A DNA stretch of 64,000 bases, taken from positions 248,001-312,000 of the forward strand of contig CBDANA010000006.1 in assembly GCA_965197385.1 (NCBI GenBank). Reading direction: 5' to 3'. A program made the translations under genes and the position numbers. Below, piece after piece: positions 45,030-53,916 of this stretch (positions are counted from its first letter, which is position 1; the number at the start of each line of letters is the position of its first letter). Under the pieces are notes generated by a model, which was not told the DNA's origin, made no database searches, and saw only the letters and a program-made list of their open reading frames with translations. This DNA is from G963667915 sp965197385. Lineage in GTDB: Bacteria; Acidobacteriota; Vicinamibacteria; Vicinamibacterales; UBA823.

Positions 45030-46055
45030 CTAGTCGACCGAGATCTTCCGCAGCAGGTCGAAGTTCGCGAGCATCCTACCGGCGCCGTACACGACGGACG
45101 AAAACGGGTCCTCCGCCATCGCGAGCGGTACGCCAGTCTCTTCCTTCAACCGCTTGTCCAGATTCTTGAGCATCGAGCCGCCACCGGTCAGCACAATACC
45201 GCGGTCGACGATGTCGGCCGACAGCTCCGGGGGCGTGCGTTCGAGCGCGACGCGCACCGCGTCGACGATCAAGTTGACCGTCTCGGTGAGCGCCTCGAGA
45301 ATTTCCTCGTCGCTGATGGTAATCGTCTTCGGAATGCCCTCGATGAGGTGGCGTCCCTTGATCTCCATCGTTAACCGCTCCTCCAGCGGGTAGGCCGAGC
45401 CGATCTGTATCTTAATCTGCTCGGCCGTCCGCTCGCCGATGAGCAGGTTGTATATTTTCTTGATGTACTGGATGATCGCCTCGTCCATCTCGTTGCCGGC
45501 GACCCGCACGGCTCGGTTGTAAACGATGCCAGCCACCGAGATGACTGCGATGTCGGTCGTCCCGCCGCCGATGTCCACGATCATGTTGCCTGCCGGCTCG
45601 GTGATCGGCATGCCGGCGCCGATTGCCGCCGCCATCGCCTCCTCGACCAGGTACACCTCACTCGCCTTCGCGCGGTAGGCGCTGTCCTTCACGGCGCGCT
45701 TCTCGACCTGGGTGATCTCCGACGGCACGCCGATGACAATGCGCGGGCGTACCCAGACGTTGCGGTTGTGCGCCTTCTTGATGAAGTAGGTCAGCATCTT
45801 CTCTGTGATCTCGAAATCCGCGATGACGCCGTCCTTCATCGGCTTGATCGCCACGATGTTGCCGGGTGTCCGGCCTAGCATCTCCTTGGCGTCCTTGCCC
45901 ACCGCCTCGATCCGGCCGGTCGTCTTGTTGATCGCCACGATCGACGGCTCGTTGACCACGATGCCCTTGGCGCGCGCGTAAACGCACGTGTTGGCCGTGC
46001 CGAGGTCGATCGCAAGATCGCTGGAAAACAGCGAAAACACCGACCGTAAACCCAA
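45030..46055 (-). CDS. mreB: Cell-shape actin MreB
   Basis: 341 residues. Phosphate 1 motif DLGTANTCVYARAKG, phosphate 2 DIGGGTTDIAVIS, adenosine motif GIVLTGGGSMLKNLD. Short start MGLRSVFSLFSSDLAI is normal. First gene of the shape operon, transcribed leftward into mreC. Confidence 0.96.
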   Translation of the reverse strand: MGLRSVFSLFSSDLAIDLGTANTCVYARAKGIVVNEPSIVAINKTTGRIEAVGKDAKEMLGRTPGNIVAIKPMKDGVIADFEITEKMLTYFIKKAHNRNVWVRPRIVIGVPSEITQVEKRAVKDSAYRAKASEVYLVEEAMAAAIGAGMPITEPAGNMIVDIGGGTTDIAVISVAGIVYNRAVRVAGNEMDEAIIQYIKKIYNLLIGERTAEQIKIQIGSAYPLEERLTMEIKGRHLIEGIPKTITISDEEILEALTETVNLIVDAVRVALERTPPELSADIVDRGIVLTGGGSMLKNLDKRLKEETGVPLAMAEDPFSSVVYGAGRMLANFDLLRKISVD

Positions 46056-46362
46056 TCAGCCTCCTTGGCAGCCATGGTGACAGTCCCAGCCGTCCACGCA
46101 CGGCGACGAGACAGTTAGTCGCCAGTACCGGTACATCTCGGTTCCGGCTCCGGGTTCCGACGGGCCCGACGACGGATGCGCGGTTCGGCAGCCCGTGGTG
46201 GAAGTCCAGCTGCGTTCGGCCGGCGATGCATTCTCGCTGGCTGCGTTGCTGCTCGTTCGAATATTCGCGATATGCTCACTCGTCGCGCCTTGCCCGGGCG
46301 GACCGCGGCTTCAATTCAGGGCCCTCGGCGCAATGCCAAGCTTCCACCACGGGCTGCTAGCG
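46056..46362. other. Spacer upstream of mreB: MITE-like copy, otherwise no gene
   Basis: 46056-46188 shows no coding or RNA signal; it should contain the mreB promoter, but no clear boxes were seen. 46189-46356 is a MITE-like element. Confidence 0.5.
46189..46356. mobile_element. MITE-like element, second complete copy
   Basis: CAGCCCGTGGTGGAAG at the left end (46189-46204) and its exact complement at the right (46341-46356) bound 168 bp. The interior (GATGCAT.., GCGTTGCT, CTCGTCGCGCCTTGC) is homologous to that of the 18499 copy. The right flank is CTAG, the left TCGG, so the target duplication is lost. It ends 6 bp before the stop of the GGDEF gene. Confidence 0.75.
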
Positions 46363-47802
46363 TTAGTCGGCCACCCCGGCCACCACGACGCCGTTCCTCC
46401 CCTCCGCCTTGACCTGGTACATCGCCCGGTCGGCGGCCTTCAGCAGTTCCTCGGCCGCGGACGCCACGGTGGGCGGCAGTGTGGCCACGCCGACCGAGGC
46501 CGTCAACCGGATGTCGAACCCGTCGCTGGCCAGAAATGCGTGCGCTGCGATTTGCTCGCGAACGCGCTCGCCGACCGCTGCGGCGCCGTCGCTGGCCGTA
46601 TCGGGCAACACGACGGCGAACTCGTCGCCACCGAACCGGGCCACGATGTCCGTCTCGCGGGCGCCGGCTTTGATGACCTGCGCCGCCTCGACCAGCGCGC
46701 GGCTGCCGCACAAATGCCCATGGTTGTCGTTGACCGTCTTAAACCAGTCCATGTCGATGAACAGCGCCGACAGCGGACACCCGCTGCGCGCCGTCCGCTT
46801 GGTTTCCCGGCGCAGGACGAGCGACAGAAACCGAGAGTTGTAGAGCTGCGTCAGATCGTCGGTCACCGACAGCGCCTCCAAGCGCTGCAAGCTGACCGCG
46901 CTCTCGATCGCGATGGCAGCCGGCTCTAGAAGCGGCACCAGCGCGTCGAGCAGCCCGGCCCCCAGCAGGGGCGTTCGCTCCGCCGGTCGGTCGTCGAGGC
47001 CGACGAGCGCGCCGATTGTCCGGCCCCGGCTCACCAGCGGAAACCCGATCGCCGCCACCGCCGGACCCTTGGACAGGCGAGAGTCCTGCGACAGATCGGC
47101 CGACACCACCTCGTCACCGCTGCGGATCACCCACCGGGCCATCGCCATCGCCCCACGCTCCAGTCGCGCGCGTAGGTTCCGGCTGGCGAGCACCCTGGGC
47201 GGCGCGGTCACATCCAGCACGATGACCCCCCACGACGGCAGCGGCAGCCAGCGACTGGCATAGCCGACGAGCACGTCAGCCGTCTTGTGCGGATCGGTCG
47301 AGGCGTTCACCGTGTGAAAGACGTCGACCATCACCTCGTGCCGGGCCAGATGCCGCCCGAAGATCTCCCGGAACTTGCGGAGACGGGCCGACAGATCGGG
47401 TGGCTGCGACAGGACGAGCTGCCGCTCGATCTCGAGCGGCGGGATCGGCGCCCTGAGATGAGCGAGACACCCGAGCGACCGCGAAAGTTCGGTCAGTTGA
47501 CGACTACTGTTGACCGAGTACGACATGAGCGGCCCTCGCTTGGCCAGTGACGCGACGCGCCGACGGCTGGGTTGCTTGCCCGCAACGAGCTCCCACAGGA
47601 CGACGTCGGCCGCGCGTACCGGCCTGCGAGTGGAAATCTTCCGCTGCTGGACGCACGCCACCCCGAACCGACGCAACCGCTTCAACGCGGCAACGTGGTG
47701 CTCGACACCTGCGCTGGCGTGATAGACGGTGAGCGCAACTCCCGCGCGCTCGCCCACCCCACTACGGCGGCGCGTCGACGCGGCAGCAAACCGCCGAGAC
47801 AT
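46363..47802 (-). CDS. Diguanylate cyclase with degenerate receiver and GAF-like domains
   Basis: 479 residues from ATG 47802; the frame is open 20 codons further. Residues 25-125 look like a receiver fold (VYHASAGVEHHVAALKRL, AADVVLWELVAG) without a phosphorylatable Asp pair. Residues about 150-300 resemble GAF (GIVVLD-like VIVLDVTAPP, VAAIGFPLVSRGRTIGALVGLD). GGDEF domain at 315-475 is complete: FIDMDWFKTVNDNHGH, I-site RETD five residues before RFGGDEF. Active c-di-GMP synthesis with product inhibition is expected. Confidence 0.85.
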   Translation of the reverse strand: MSRRFAAASTRRRSGVGERAGVALTVYHASAGVEHHVAALKRLRRFGVACVQQRKISTRRPVRAADVVLWELVAGKQPSRRRVASLAKRGPLMSYSVNSSRQLTELSRSLGCLAHLRAPIPPLEIERQLVLSQPPDLSARLRKFREIFGRHLARHEVMVDVFHTVNASTDPHKTADVLVGYASRWLPLPSWGVIVLDVTAPPRVLASRNLRARLERGAMAMARWVIRSGDEVVSADLSQDSRLSKGPAVAAIGFPLVSRGRTIGALVGLDDRPAERTPLLGAGLLDALVPLLEPAAIAIESAVSLQRLEALSVTDDLTQLYNSRFLSLVLRRETKRTARSGCPLSALFIDMDWFKTVNDNHGHLCGSRALVEAAQVIKAGARETDIVARFGGDEFAVVLPDTASDGAAAVGERVREQIAAHAFLASDGFDIRLTASVGVATLPPTVASAAEELLKAADRAMYQVKAEGRNGVVVAGVAD

Positions 47803-47937
47803 CGCCTCCAAAACGACCTTCGACCCCCCTACGTACTTCGATCCGCTGAAAATATACCACACCGGGCTGTTCCATAGGAGTCGGGCCCGGGCAGATGCCA
47901 GAACCGGTGCGCAGAACCATGCATCTTGGTCAAGTGC

Positions 47938-47967
47938 TTGCAGACATGGAAGTTCTTGTCATACGAT
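47938..47967 (+). promoter_or_regulatory. Candidate sigma-70 promoter for ppiD
   Basis: TTGCAG (47938-47943), 18-bp spacer, TACGAT (47962-47967), ending 47 bp before ATG 48015. The hexamers match consensus at four or more positions each. Confidence 0.35.
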
Positions 47968-48014
47968 CACCTTTTGCGCCAGCCGACACAGATCCGGCAG
48001 GGAGTGAGCCCACC

Positions 48015-49934
48015 ATGACGATGCTCGATCGGATGCGGCAGCACAAAGGCTGGCTCAAGTGGAGCCTCGCCCTGGTCTGCTTGGCATTCGTTATCTTCTA
48101 CATTCCGGACTTCCTCACGACGACGCCGGGTGCCGCGCCGAGCGACCTCGTGGCGAGCGTCGAAGGCCGTCCCATCACCTCCACCGAGTTCCGGCGCATT
48201 TATTATCAGCAGGTGCAGTCGTATCAGCTCGCCTACGGTGCCGACCTCGACGGGCAACTCCTGCGCCAGCTCGGCATCGACCGCCAGATCCTGCAGACGC
48301 TGATCGACGAAGAAGCCGCGGTCGTCGAAGCGGAGCGTCTCGACTTGACCGCAAGCGATGTCGAGGTGCGCGAGCGCATCCTGAGCCTGCCCGGGTTGCA
48401 GGACAACGGCGTCTTTATCGGTGAGGAGCAGTATCGGTTGCTGCTGCGCTCGCAGATCCCATCGATGACACCCGCCCAGTTCGAAGAGAACACGCGGCGG
48501 TCAATCCTGCTCGACAAGCTGCGGGCCGTTGTCACGGCTTGGATCGAAGTGTCGGACGACGAGCTGCACGAGCAGTACCGCCTGCGCAACGAGAAGGTGA
48601 AGCTCGACATCGTCATGTTCTCGCCGGACGACTTCCGGGACACCGTCTCGTTCGGTGAGGAGGACGTCGCCGCGCATCTCGAGGCCAACGCCGACGACTA
48701 TCAGATTCCCGAGAAGCGCCAGATCGACTACCTGTCGATTGACGCCGAGGCGCTGCGGCCGGGCATCGTCGTCCCCGACGCCGACATCGCGCAGTACTAC
48801 GCCGACAACCAGACGCAGTACTCGACCCCCGAGCAAGTGCGCGCACGCCACATCCTGTTCGAGACCGACGACAAGGACGAAGTGGAGGTGCGCCTCCAGG
48901 CCGAGGCCGTGCTCGCCGACGCCAAGGCAGGTGTCGACTTCGCGGCGCTGGCCGAGGAGCACTCCGAGGATGCCAGTTCGGCGAGCCTCGGCGGCGATCT
49001 CGACTACTTCAGCCGGGGACAGATGGTACCAGAGTTCGAGGCGGTCGCCTTCTCGCTGGAGCCCGGCACGATCACCGACGAGCTGGTGCAGACCCAGTAC
49101 GGCTTCCACATCATTAACGTGATCGACACGCGCGAGGCCCAGACGCGTCCGCTCGACGAGGTACGCGACCAGATTGCCGACCAGCTCCAGTGGGAGCGCG
49201 CGCAGAGCCGGGCCGACGCGCTGGCCGAGCAGCTCGCCGGCGAGGTCGCCACGCCGGAGGATCTCGCGCGCGTTGCGGGCGAACAGGGCTTGAGCGTCCA
49301 GACCTCGAACTACTTCGCGCGCAACGAAGCGATCGACGGGCTCGGGCTCGCCGCTGGCGTCGCCTCAGCGGCCTTCTCGTTCGAACAGGGCGAAGTAGGC
49401 GGGCCGCTCCGCACGCCGACCGGCCACGTCTTCCTAACTGTCGTCGACGAGCAGGACTCCTATGCGCCCGAGCTCGATGAGGTGCGCGACCGTGTGGAGC
49501 GCGACCTCATCGACCTCCGCGCGCGGGAAGCCGCCGAGCGACGCGCGGCCGTCGTGACACCCACCCTCCAGTCGGCCGACGACTTCGCCGAGGCGGCCGA
49601 GGCGGCCGGCCTCGCGACGACGACAACCGATCTCGTCGTGCGCGGCACCGCCCTGCCAGGGCTCGGCACCCTGGCGGAACTTGAAGACGTCGCGTTTTCT
49701 CTAGAAGTTGGAGAGACGAGCGACGCCCTGGCAACCAACGACGCCGTGGCCGTCATTCACGTCGTCGAGCGCGAGGAAATCACCGAGGACGGGTTCGCCA
49801 TCGCCCGGGACAACCTGCGCACCGAGCTGCTGCTCGACCGCCAGGGGCGCTTCTTCAGCGCCTACATGACCAAGGCCAAGGAGTCGATGGAGATCGACAT
49901 CAACATGCAGACCCTGGCCATGTCGATTCTCTAG
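48015..49934 (+). CDS. ppiD: Membrane-anchored peptidyl-prolyl isomerase PpiD/SurA-like
   Basis: 639 residues from ATG 48015 with AGGGAGTG upstream; a 40-residue extension is rejected. A cytoplasmic head, one membrane helix (WSLALVCLAFVIFYIPDFL), a SurA_N-like region (ITSTEFRRIYYQQVQSYQLA), then a parvulin domain near 275-370 (VRARHILFETDD, SLGGDLDYFSRGQMVPEFE, TQYGFHIINV), then a second, weaker PPIase-like region. It should chaperone exported proteins at the periplasmic face. Its stop codon lies in a heptamer array. Confidence 0.88.
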   Translation: MTMLDRMRQHKGWLKWSLALVCLAFVIFYIPDFLTTTPGAAPSDLVASVEGRPITSTEFRRIYYQQVQSYQLAYGADLDGQLLRQLGIDRQILQTLIDEEAAVVEAERLDLTASDVEVRERILSLPGLQDNGVFIGEEQYRLLLRSQIPSMTPAQFEENTRRSILLDKLRAVVTAWIEVSDDELHEQYRLRNEKVKLDIVMFSPDDFRDTVSFGEEDVAAHLEANADDYQIPEKRQIDYLSIDAEALRPGIVVPDADIAQYYADNQTQYSTPEQVRARHILFETDDKDEVEVRLQAEAVLADAKAGVDFAALAEEHSEDASSASLGGDLDYFSRGQMVPEFEAVAFSLEPGTITDELVQTQYGFHIINVIDTREAQTRPLDEVRDQIADQLQWERAQSRADALAEQLAGEVATPEDLARVAGEQGLSVQTSNYFARNEAIDGLGLAAGVASAAFSFEQGEVGGPLRTPTGHVFLTVVDEQDSYAPELDEVRDRVERDLIDLRAREAAERRAAVVTPTLQSADDFAEAAEAAGLATTTTDLVVRGTALPGLGTLAELEDVAFSLEVGETSDALATNDAVAVIHVVEREEITEDGFAIARDNLRTELLLDRQGRFFSAYMTKAKESMEIDINMQTLAMSIL

Positions 49935-50047
49935 GAGTTAGGAGTTAGAAGTTAGGAGTTAAGAGTTAGGAGTGAACGTAGCGCAGGGCTTTAGTGTACG
50001 CGATGAGCGATCCGCAGGATCGCTACCGCTTTCCTCCTAACTCCTAG
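49931..50047. repeat. GAGTTAG heptamer array with perfect inverted arm
   Basis: Units GAGTTAG, GAGTTAG, AAGTTAG, GAGTTAA, GAGTTAG, GAGTGAA run from 49935 to 49976. CTAGGAGTTAGGAG (49931-49944) is the exact complement of 50034-50047. The loop holds GCGATCCGCAGGATCGC near 50010. Before the IS5 insertion it lay between converging ppiD and the acetyltransferase gene. Confidence 0.8.
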
Positions 50048-50054
50048 CCCCTAG

Positions 50055-51349
50055 CAGGCTGCTGAAAAAGTCCGTGGAATGGGATCGACAGATCGATCCC
50101 GGCGTACTCCCATGCTCCCAATATTGCTGAAGGGAGCCACCTCATGCGCGGACACGATGAGCAGACCCATCACATGTTCAGTTACCGGTCGCCGGAACAG
50201 CGCGTGCCGGCCGATCCTTCGCTCCGCGCGGTCCGCGCGCTGACGGATCACGCGCTGAAGACGATGTCGCGCAGGTTCGCCGGCCTGTACGCCAAGACGG
50301 GACGTCCGTCGATCCCGCCTGAGCCATTGTTGCGGGCCCTGTTGCTGCAGGTGCTGTACACGATCCGGAGCGAACGGCTGCTGCTGGAAGAGCTCAACGA
50401 CAACCTGCTGTTCCGCTGGTTCGTCGGCTTGCATATGGACGACCCGGTCTGGCATCCCACGACGTTTACCAAGAATCGTGACCGGCTGCTGGCGGGGGAT
50501 GGCGCGGCCGCCTTCGTTGATGCGGTCCAGGCCCACGCCCGGGCGGCCGGTCTGCTCTCGGACGAGCATTTCACGGTGGACGGGACGCAGTTGGAAGCCT
50601 GGGCCAGCCTGAAGAGCTTCCGATGCCGGGACGCCGCGCCGCGCGCGCCCCCCGATGACCCCGGGAATCCCACGGTCGACTTCCACGGCGAGCGGCGGCG
50701 CAACGACACGCACCAGTCGACGACTGATCCGGCGGCGATGCTGCATCGGAAGGGCCAAGGGAAGGAGGCGAAGCTGGCGTCTCTGGGCCACGTGCTGTTG
50801 GATAATCGGCAGGGGCTCGTCGCCAACGTCTGTGCGACCCACGCGACGGGGACCGCCGAACGCGAGGCGGCGGCACTGTTGCTGGAGGCCAGCGCGCCGC
50901 CGGGCAGCACGGTCGGAGCAGACAAGGGCTACGATGTGGCGAGCTTCGTCGCCGATGTCCGCGTCCGGGACGTCACGCCCCACGTGGCGCAGAAGGTCCG
51001 CTGGCGGGCGATTGATGGTCGGCCCACCCGGCATGCGGGTTCTCACGTGAGTCAGCGGAAACGAAAACTCGTGGAACAGGTCTTTGGGTGGAGGCAGACC
51101 GTCGGTGGTTTGCGCAAGCTCCGGCCTCGCGGCGTCCCACTCGTCGAGTGGCAGCTCACTTTCGCCGCCACGGCCTATAACTTGGTCCGCCTGCGGAATC
51201 TGGAGGCGACGTGTCCCTGCTCGCCGGCCGCGCGTGTCGCCGGCCCCCTCATCGGGGTCAGCGCACACCCGTGCGCACGGTCGTCGGGCGGTCGTTACCC
51301 GCATGATGCTTAAGAAAACAGCCCGATACCCGGGTTCTTCAGCAGCCTG
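50055..51349 (+). mobile_element. IS5-family insertion sequence, copy 1
   Basis: 1295 bp with inverted ends CAGGCTGCTGAA (50055-50066 and complement at 51338-51349) and CTAG on both sides (50051-50054, 51350-51353), the 4-bp target of IS5-group elements. Encodes one transposase. It inserted 8 bp beyond the heptamer hairpin after ppiD. Confidence 0.92.
50144..51313 (+). CDS. IS5-family transposase (copy 1, C-terminally extended)
   Basis: 389 residues. N-terminal DUF772-like domain (RPSIPPEPLLRALLLQVLYT), then DDE core: Asp in TVDGTQLEAW, Asp in GADKGYDVASF, Glu in KLVEQVFGWRQT. TDPAAMLHRKGQGKEAKL is a family motif. Copy 2 ends at LEATCP, while here TGC replaces that TGA (51218-51220) and adds 31 residues that run to near the IS end. 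The natural end is probably the shorter one. Confidence 0.9.
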   Translation: MRGHDEQTHHMFSYRSPEQRVPADPSLRAVRALTDHALKTMSRRFAGLYAKTGRPSIPPEPLLRALLLQVLYTIRSERLLLEELNDNLLFRWFVGLHMDDPVWHPTTFTKNRDRLLAGDGAAAFVDAVQAHARAAGLLSDEHFTVDGTQLEAWASLKSFRCRDAAPRAPPDDPGNPTVDFHGERRRNDTHQSTTDPAAMLHRKGQGKEAKLASLGHVLLDNRQGLVANVCATHATGTAEREAAALLLEASAPPGSTVGADKGYDVASFVADVRVRDVTPHVAQKVRWRAIDGRPTRHAGSHVSQRKRKLVEQVFGWRQTVGGLRKLRPRGVPLVEWQLTFAATAYNLVRLRNLEATCPCSPAARVAGPLIGVSAHPCARSSGGRYPHDA

Positions 51350-51366
51350 CTAGGGCTCATCGAAGA

Positions 51367-52227
51367 TCACACCGAGCCTGCACGATCCAGCACGTACCAC
51401 CCCCGGGCGTGCGGACGGTCCAAGGTGAATTCCAGAATCCGATAGCCGCGGGGCAGGTACGACGTGAAGATCCGCCGTGAGGCCACGCGCCAGTCGCGCG
51501 CCACGTCCGGCGCCGCCACCTGCATGTTGCCGAACCCCATGGGGATCTCGACCCGCACCCGCGGGGCCTCGACCTCCAGGTCGATCGACGCGCACGTCAG
51601 CCACCCCTTTGCCTCGCGGGTCGCGTTGGCGGATGGCAGCGCTTCCATCGGCTGGACGTCGGCCAGCCAGGCATCGGTGGGTGACGCGGTCGCGATCCGT
51701 TCCACCACCCGCGCTGACTCGAGGGTCCACACCGCGACGAAGCGATCGGTCGGCGTGCCGCGATGCAGCGCGCTGCTTGACTCGCCGTAGATGTTCTCCT
51801 CATACTCCTCGATGACCGCGCCGAGCTTCGCCAGATTGAGGTGGGCGTTCATCGCCTGCATCGGATCGAACGTCCATTCGATGACCTGGACGCCCATGCC
51901 CAGGGCCCGCTCGCGCTGCAGCAGCTTCAAGGTCCGGCCGAGGCCGGCGTTCCGGTAGTCGTCGAGCACGCCGAGCATGTGCGACCACTGCATAACTTGA
52001 CCGTCCTTCAGGCCTGGCAACGAGTAGACAAACCCCACCATTCGGTTCTCGCCGTCGAACGCCCCGATCAGAATTCCCCCGCGCTTGACGTTGATCGCGA
52101 GGATCGGCACCGGGACGACGTCTTCAGCGTCGGTGTAGCGCCACACGGCCTTCTCTAGCTCGACGACACGCCGAAGCTCCTCCAGGGAGTGCAGATCCCG
52201 GTAGACAACGGTACGATCGGACGTCAC
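51367..52227 (-). CDS. GNAT-family acetyltransferase
   Basis: 286 residues. The N-terminal half is a GNAT fold: MVGFVYSLPG, acetyl-CoA loop LGVLDDYRNAGLGRTLKLLQ, then VIEWTFDPMQAMNAHLNLAKLGAV. The second half (RVRVEIPMGFGNMQVAAPDV) is a beta domain. It resembles predicted acetyltransferases of COG3375; substrate unknown. It overlaps the end of the M16 subunit gene by 4 nt, so the three belonged to one operon. It is now boxed between two IS5 copies. Confidence 0.78.
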   Translation of the reverse strand: MTSDRTVVYRDLHSLEELRRVVELEKAVWRYTDAEDVVPVPILAINVKRGGILIGAFDGENRMVGFVYSLPGLKDGQVMQWSHMLGVLDDYRNAGLGRTLKLLQRERALGMGVQVIEWTFDPMQAMNAHLNLAKLGAVIEEYEENIYGESSSALHRGTPTDRFVAVWTLESARVVERIATASPTDAWLADVQPMEALPSANATREAKGWLTCASIDLEVEAPRVRVEIPMGFGNMQVAAPDVARDWRVASRRIFTSYLPRGYRILEFTLDRPHARGWYVLDRAGSV

Positions 52228-52621
52228 GACGCCACCTCGGAGAAGACCGCGTCGTCGATCGGGCCGGCCACCGCGACCGCCGCCCGGTCGGGCGCGAGAA
52301 TGAGCCGTGCCGCCTCGTGCACGTCGTCGCGGGTCACTGACTCGACCAAGTCGCGCAGCCTCACTTCGTAATCAAGACCGAGCTCGAACTGCTCGACCAT
52401 CTGGAGAAATCCGGCAATCGACGCGTTCGTCTCGAGCATCCTGGGAATCGACCCGGTGAGGTAGCGCTTCGCGTCGGTCAACTCCGCGTCCGTCACGCCG
52501 GCGTCGCGCATGCTGACCACTTCCGTCTCGATGGACCGCAACGTGCGCGCGACGTTGGCGGGACTCATCCCGGCCGACATGATGAGCGCCCCCCGCCCGA
52601 CGTTGGCCTCGAGTCCGCTAG

Positions 52622-53916
52622 CAGGCTGCTGAAAAAGTCCGTGGAATGGGATCGACAGATCGATCCCGGCGTACTCCCATGCTCCCAATATTGCTGAAGG
52701 GAGCCACCTCATGCGCGGACACGATGAACAGACCCATCACATGTTCAGTTACCGGTCGCCGGAACAGCGCGTGCCGGCCGATCCTCCGCTCCGCGCGGTC
52801 CGCGCGCTGACGGATCACGCGCTGAAGACGATGTCGCGCAGGTTCGCCGGCCTGTACGCCAAGACGGGACGTCCGTCGATCCCGCCTGAGCCATTGTTGC
52901 GGGCCCTGTTGCTGCAGGTGCTGTACACGATCCGGAGCGAACGGCTGCTGCTGGAAGAGCTCAACGACAACCTGCTGTTCCGCTGGTTCGTCGGCTTGCA
53001 TATGGACGACCCGGTCTGGCATCCCACGACGTTTACCAAGAATCGTGACCGGCTGCTGGCGGGGGATGGCGCGGCCGCCTTCGTTGATGCGGTCCAGGCC
53101 CACGCCCGGGCGGCCGGTCTGCTCTCGGACGAGCATTTCACGGTGGACGGGACGCAGTTGGAAGCCTGGGCCAGCCTGAAGAGCTTCCGATGCCGGGACG
53201 CCGCGCCGCGCGCGCCCCCCGATGACCCCGGGAATCCCACGGTCGACTTCCACGGCGAGCGGCGGCGCAACGACACGCACCAGTCGACGACTGATCCGGC
53301 GGCGATGCTGCATCGGAAGGGCCAAGGGAAGGAGGCGAAGCTGGCGTCTCTGGGCCACGTGCTGTTGGATAATCGGCAGGGGCTCGTCGCCAACGTCTGT
53401 GCGACCCACGCGACGGGGACCGCCGAACGCGAGGCGGCGGCACTGTTGCTGGAGGCCAGCGCGCCGCCGGGCAGCACGGTCGGAGCAGACAAGGGCTACG
53501 ATGTGGCGAGCTTCGTCGCCGATGTCCGCGTCCGGGACGTCACGCCCCACGTGGCGCAGAAGGTCCGCTGGCGGGCGATTGATGGTCGGCCCACCCGGCA
53601 TGCGGGTTCTCACGTGAGTCAGCGGAAACGAAAACTCGTGGAACAGGTCTTTGGGTGGAGGCAGACCGTCGGTGGTTTGCGCAAGCTCCGGCCTCGCGGC
53701 GTCCCACTCGTCGAGTGGCAGCTCACTTTCGCCGCCACGGCCTATAACTTGGTCCGCCTGCGGAATCTGGAGGCGACGTGTCCCTGATCGCCGGCCGCGC
53801 GTGTCGCCGGCCCCCTCATCGGGGTCAGCGCACACCCGTGCGCACGGTCGTCGGGCGGTCGTTACCCGCATGATGCTTAAGAAAACAGCCCGATACCCGG
53901 GTTCTTCAGCAGCCTG
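52622..53916 (+). mobile_element. IS5-family insertion sequence, copy 2
   Basis: 1295 bp, same ends as copy 1, CTAG at 52618-52621 and 53917-53920. I see three differences from copy 1: 52728 (A for G, silent), 52786 (C for T, Ser to Pro) and 53787 (A for C, making TGA). Confidence 0.93.
52711..53787 (+). CDS. IS5-family transposase (copy 2)
   Basis: 358 residues, the same DDE transposase as copy 1 with Pro for Ser near residue 26 and an end at LEATCP. All three acidic catalytic residues are present, so it may be active. Confidence 0.92.
   Translation: MRGHDEQTHHMFSYRSPEQRVPADPPLRAVRALTDHALKTMSRRFAGLYAKTGRPSIPPEPLLRALLLQVLYTIRSERLLLEELNDNLLFRWFVGLHMDDPVWHPTTFTKNRDRLLAGDGAAAFVDAVQAHARAAGLLSDEHFTVDGTQLEAWASLKSFRCRDAAPRAPPDDPGNPTVDFHGERRRNDTHQSTTDPAAMLHRKGQGKEAKLASLGHVLLDNRQGLVANVCATHATGTAEREAAALLLEASAPPGSTVGADKGYDVASFVADVRVRDVTPHVAQKVRWRAIDGRPTRHAGSHVSQRKRKLVEQVFGWRQTVGGLRKLRPRGVPLVEWQLTFAATAYNLVRLRNLEATCP

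Noticed and set aside
50055..53916. Composite transposon made of two IS5 copies around the acetyltransferase gene
   Set aside because: Copy 2 lies inside one gene whose halves rejoin exactly when only that IS is removed, so the copies inserted separately. CTAG flanks at every end cannot prove a composite unit.
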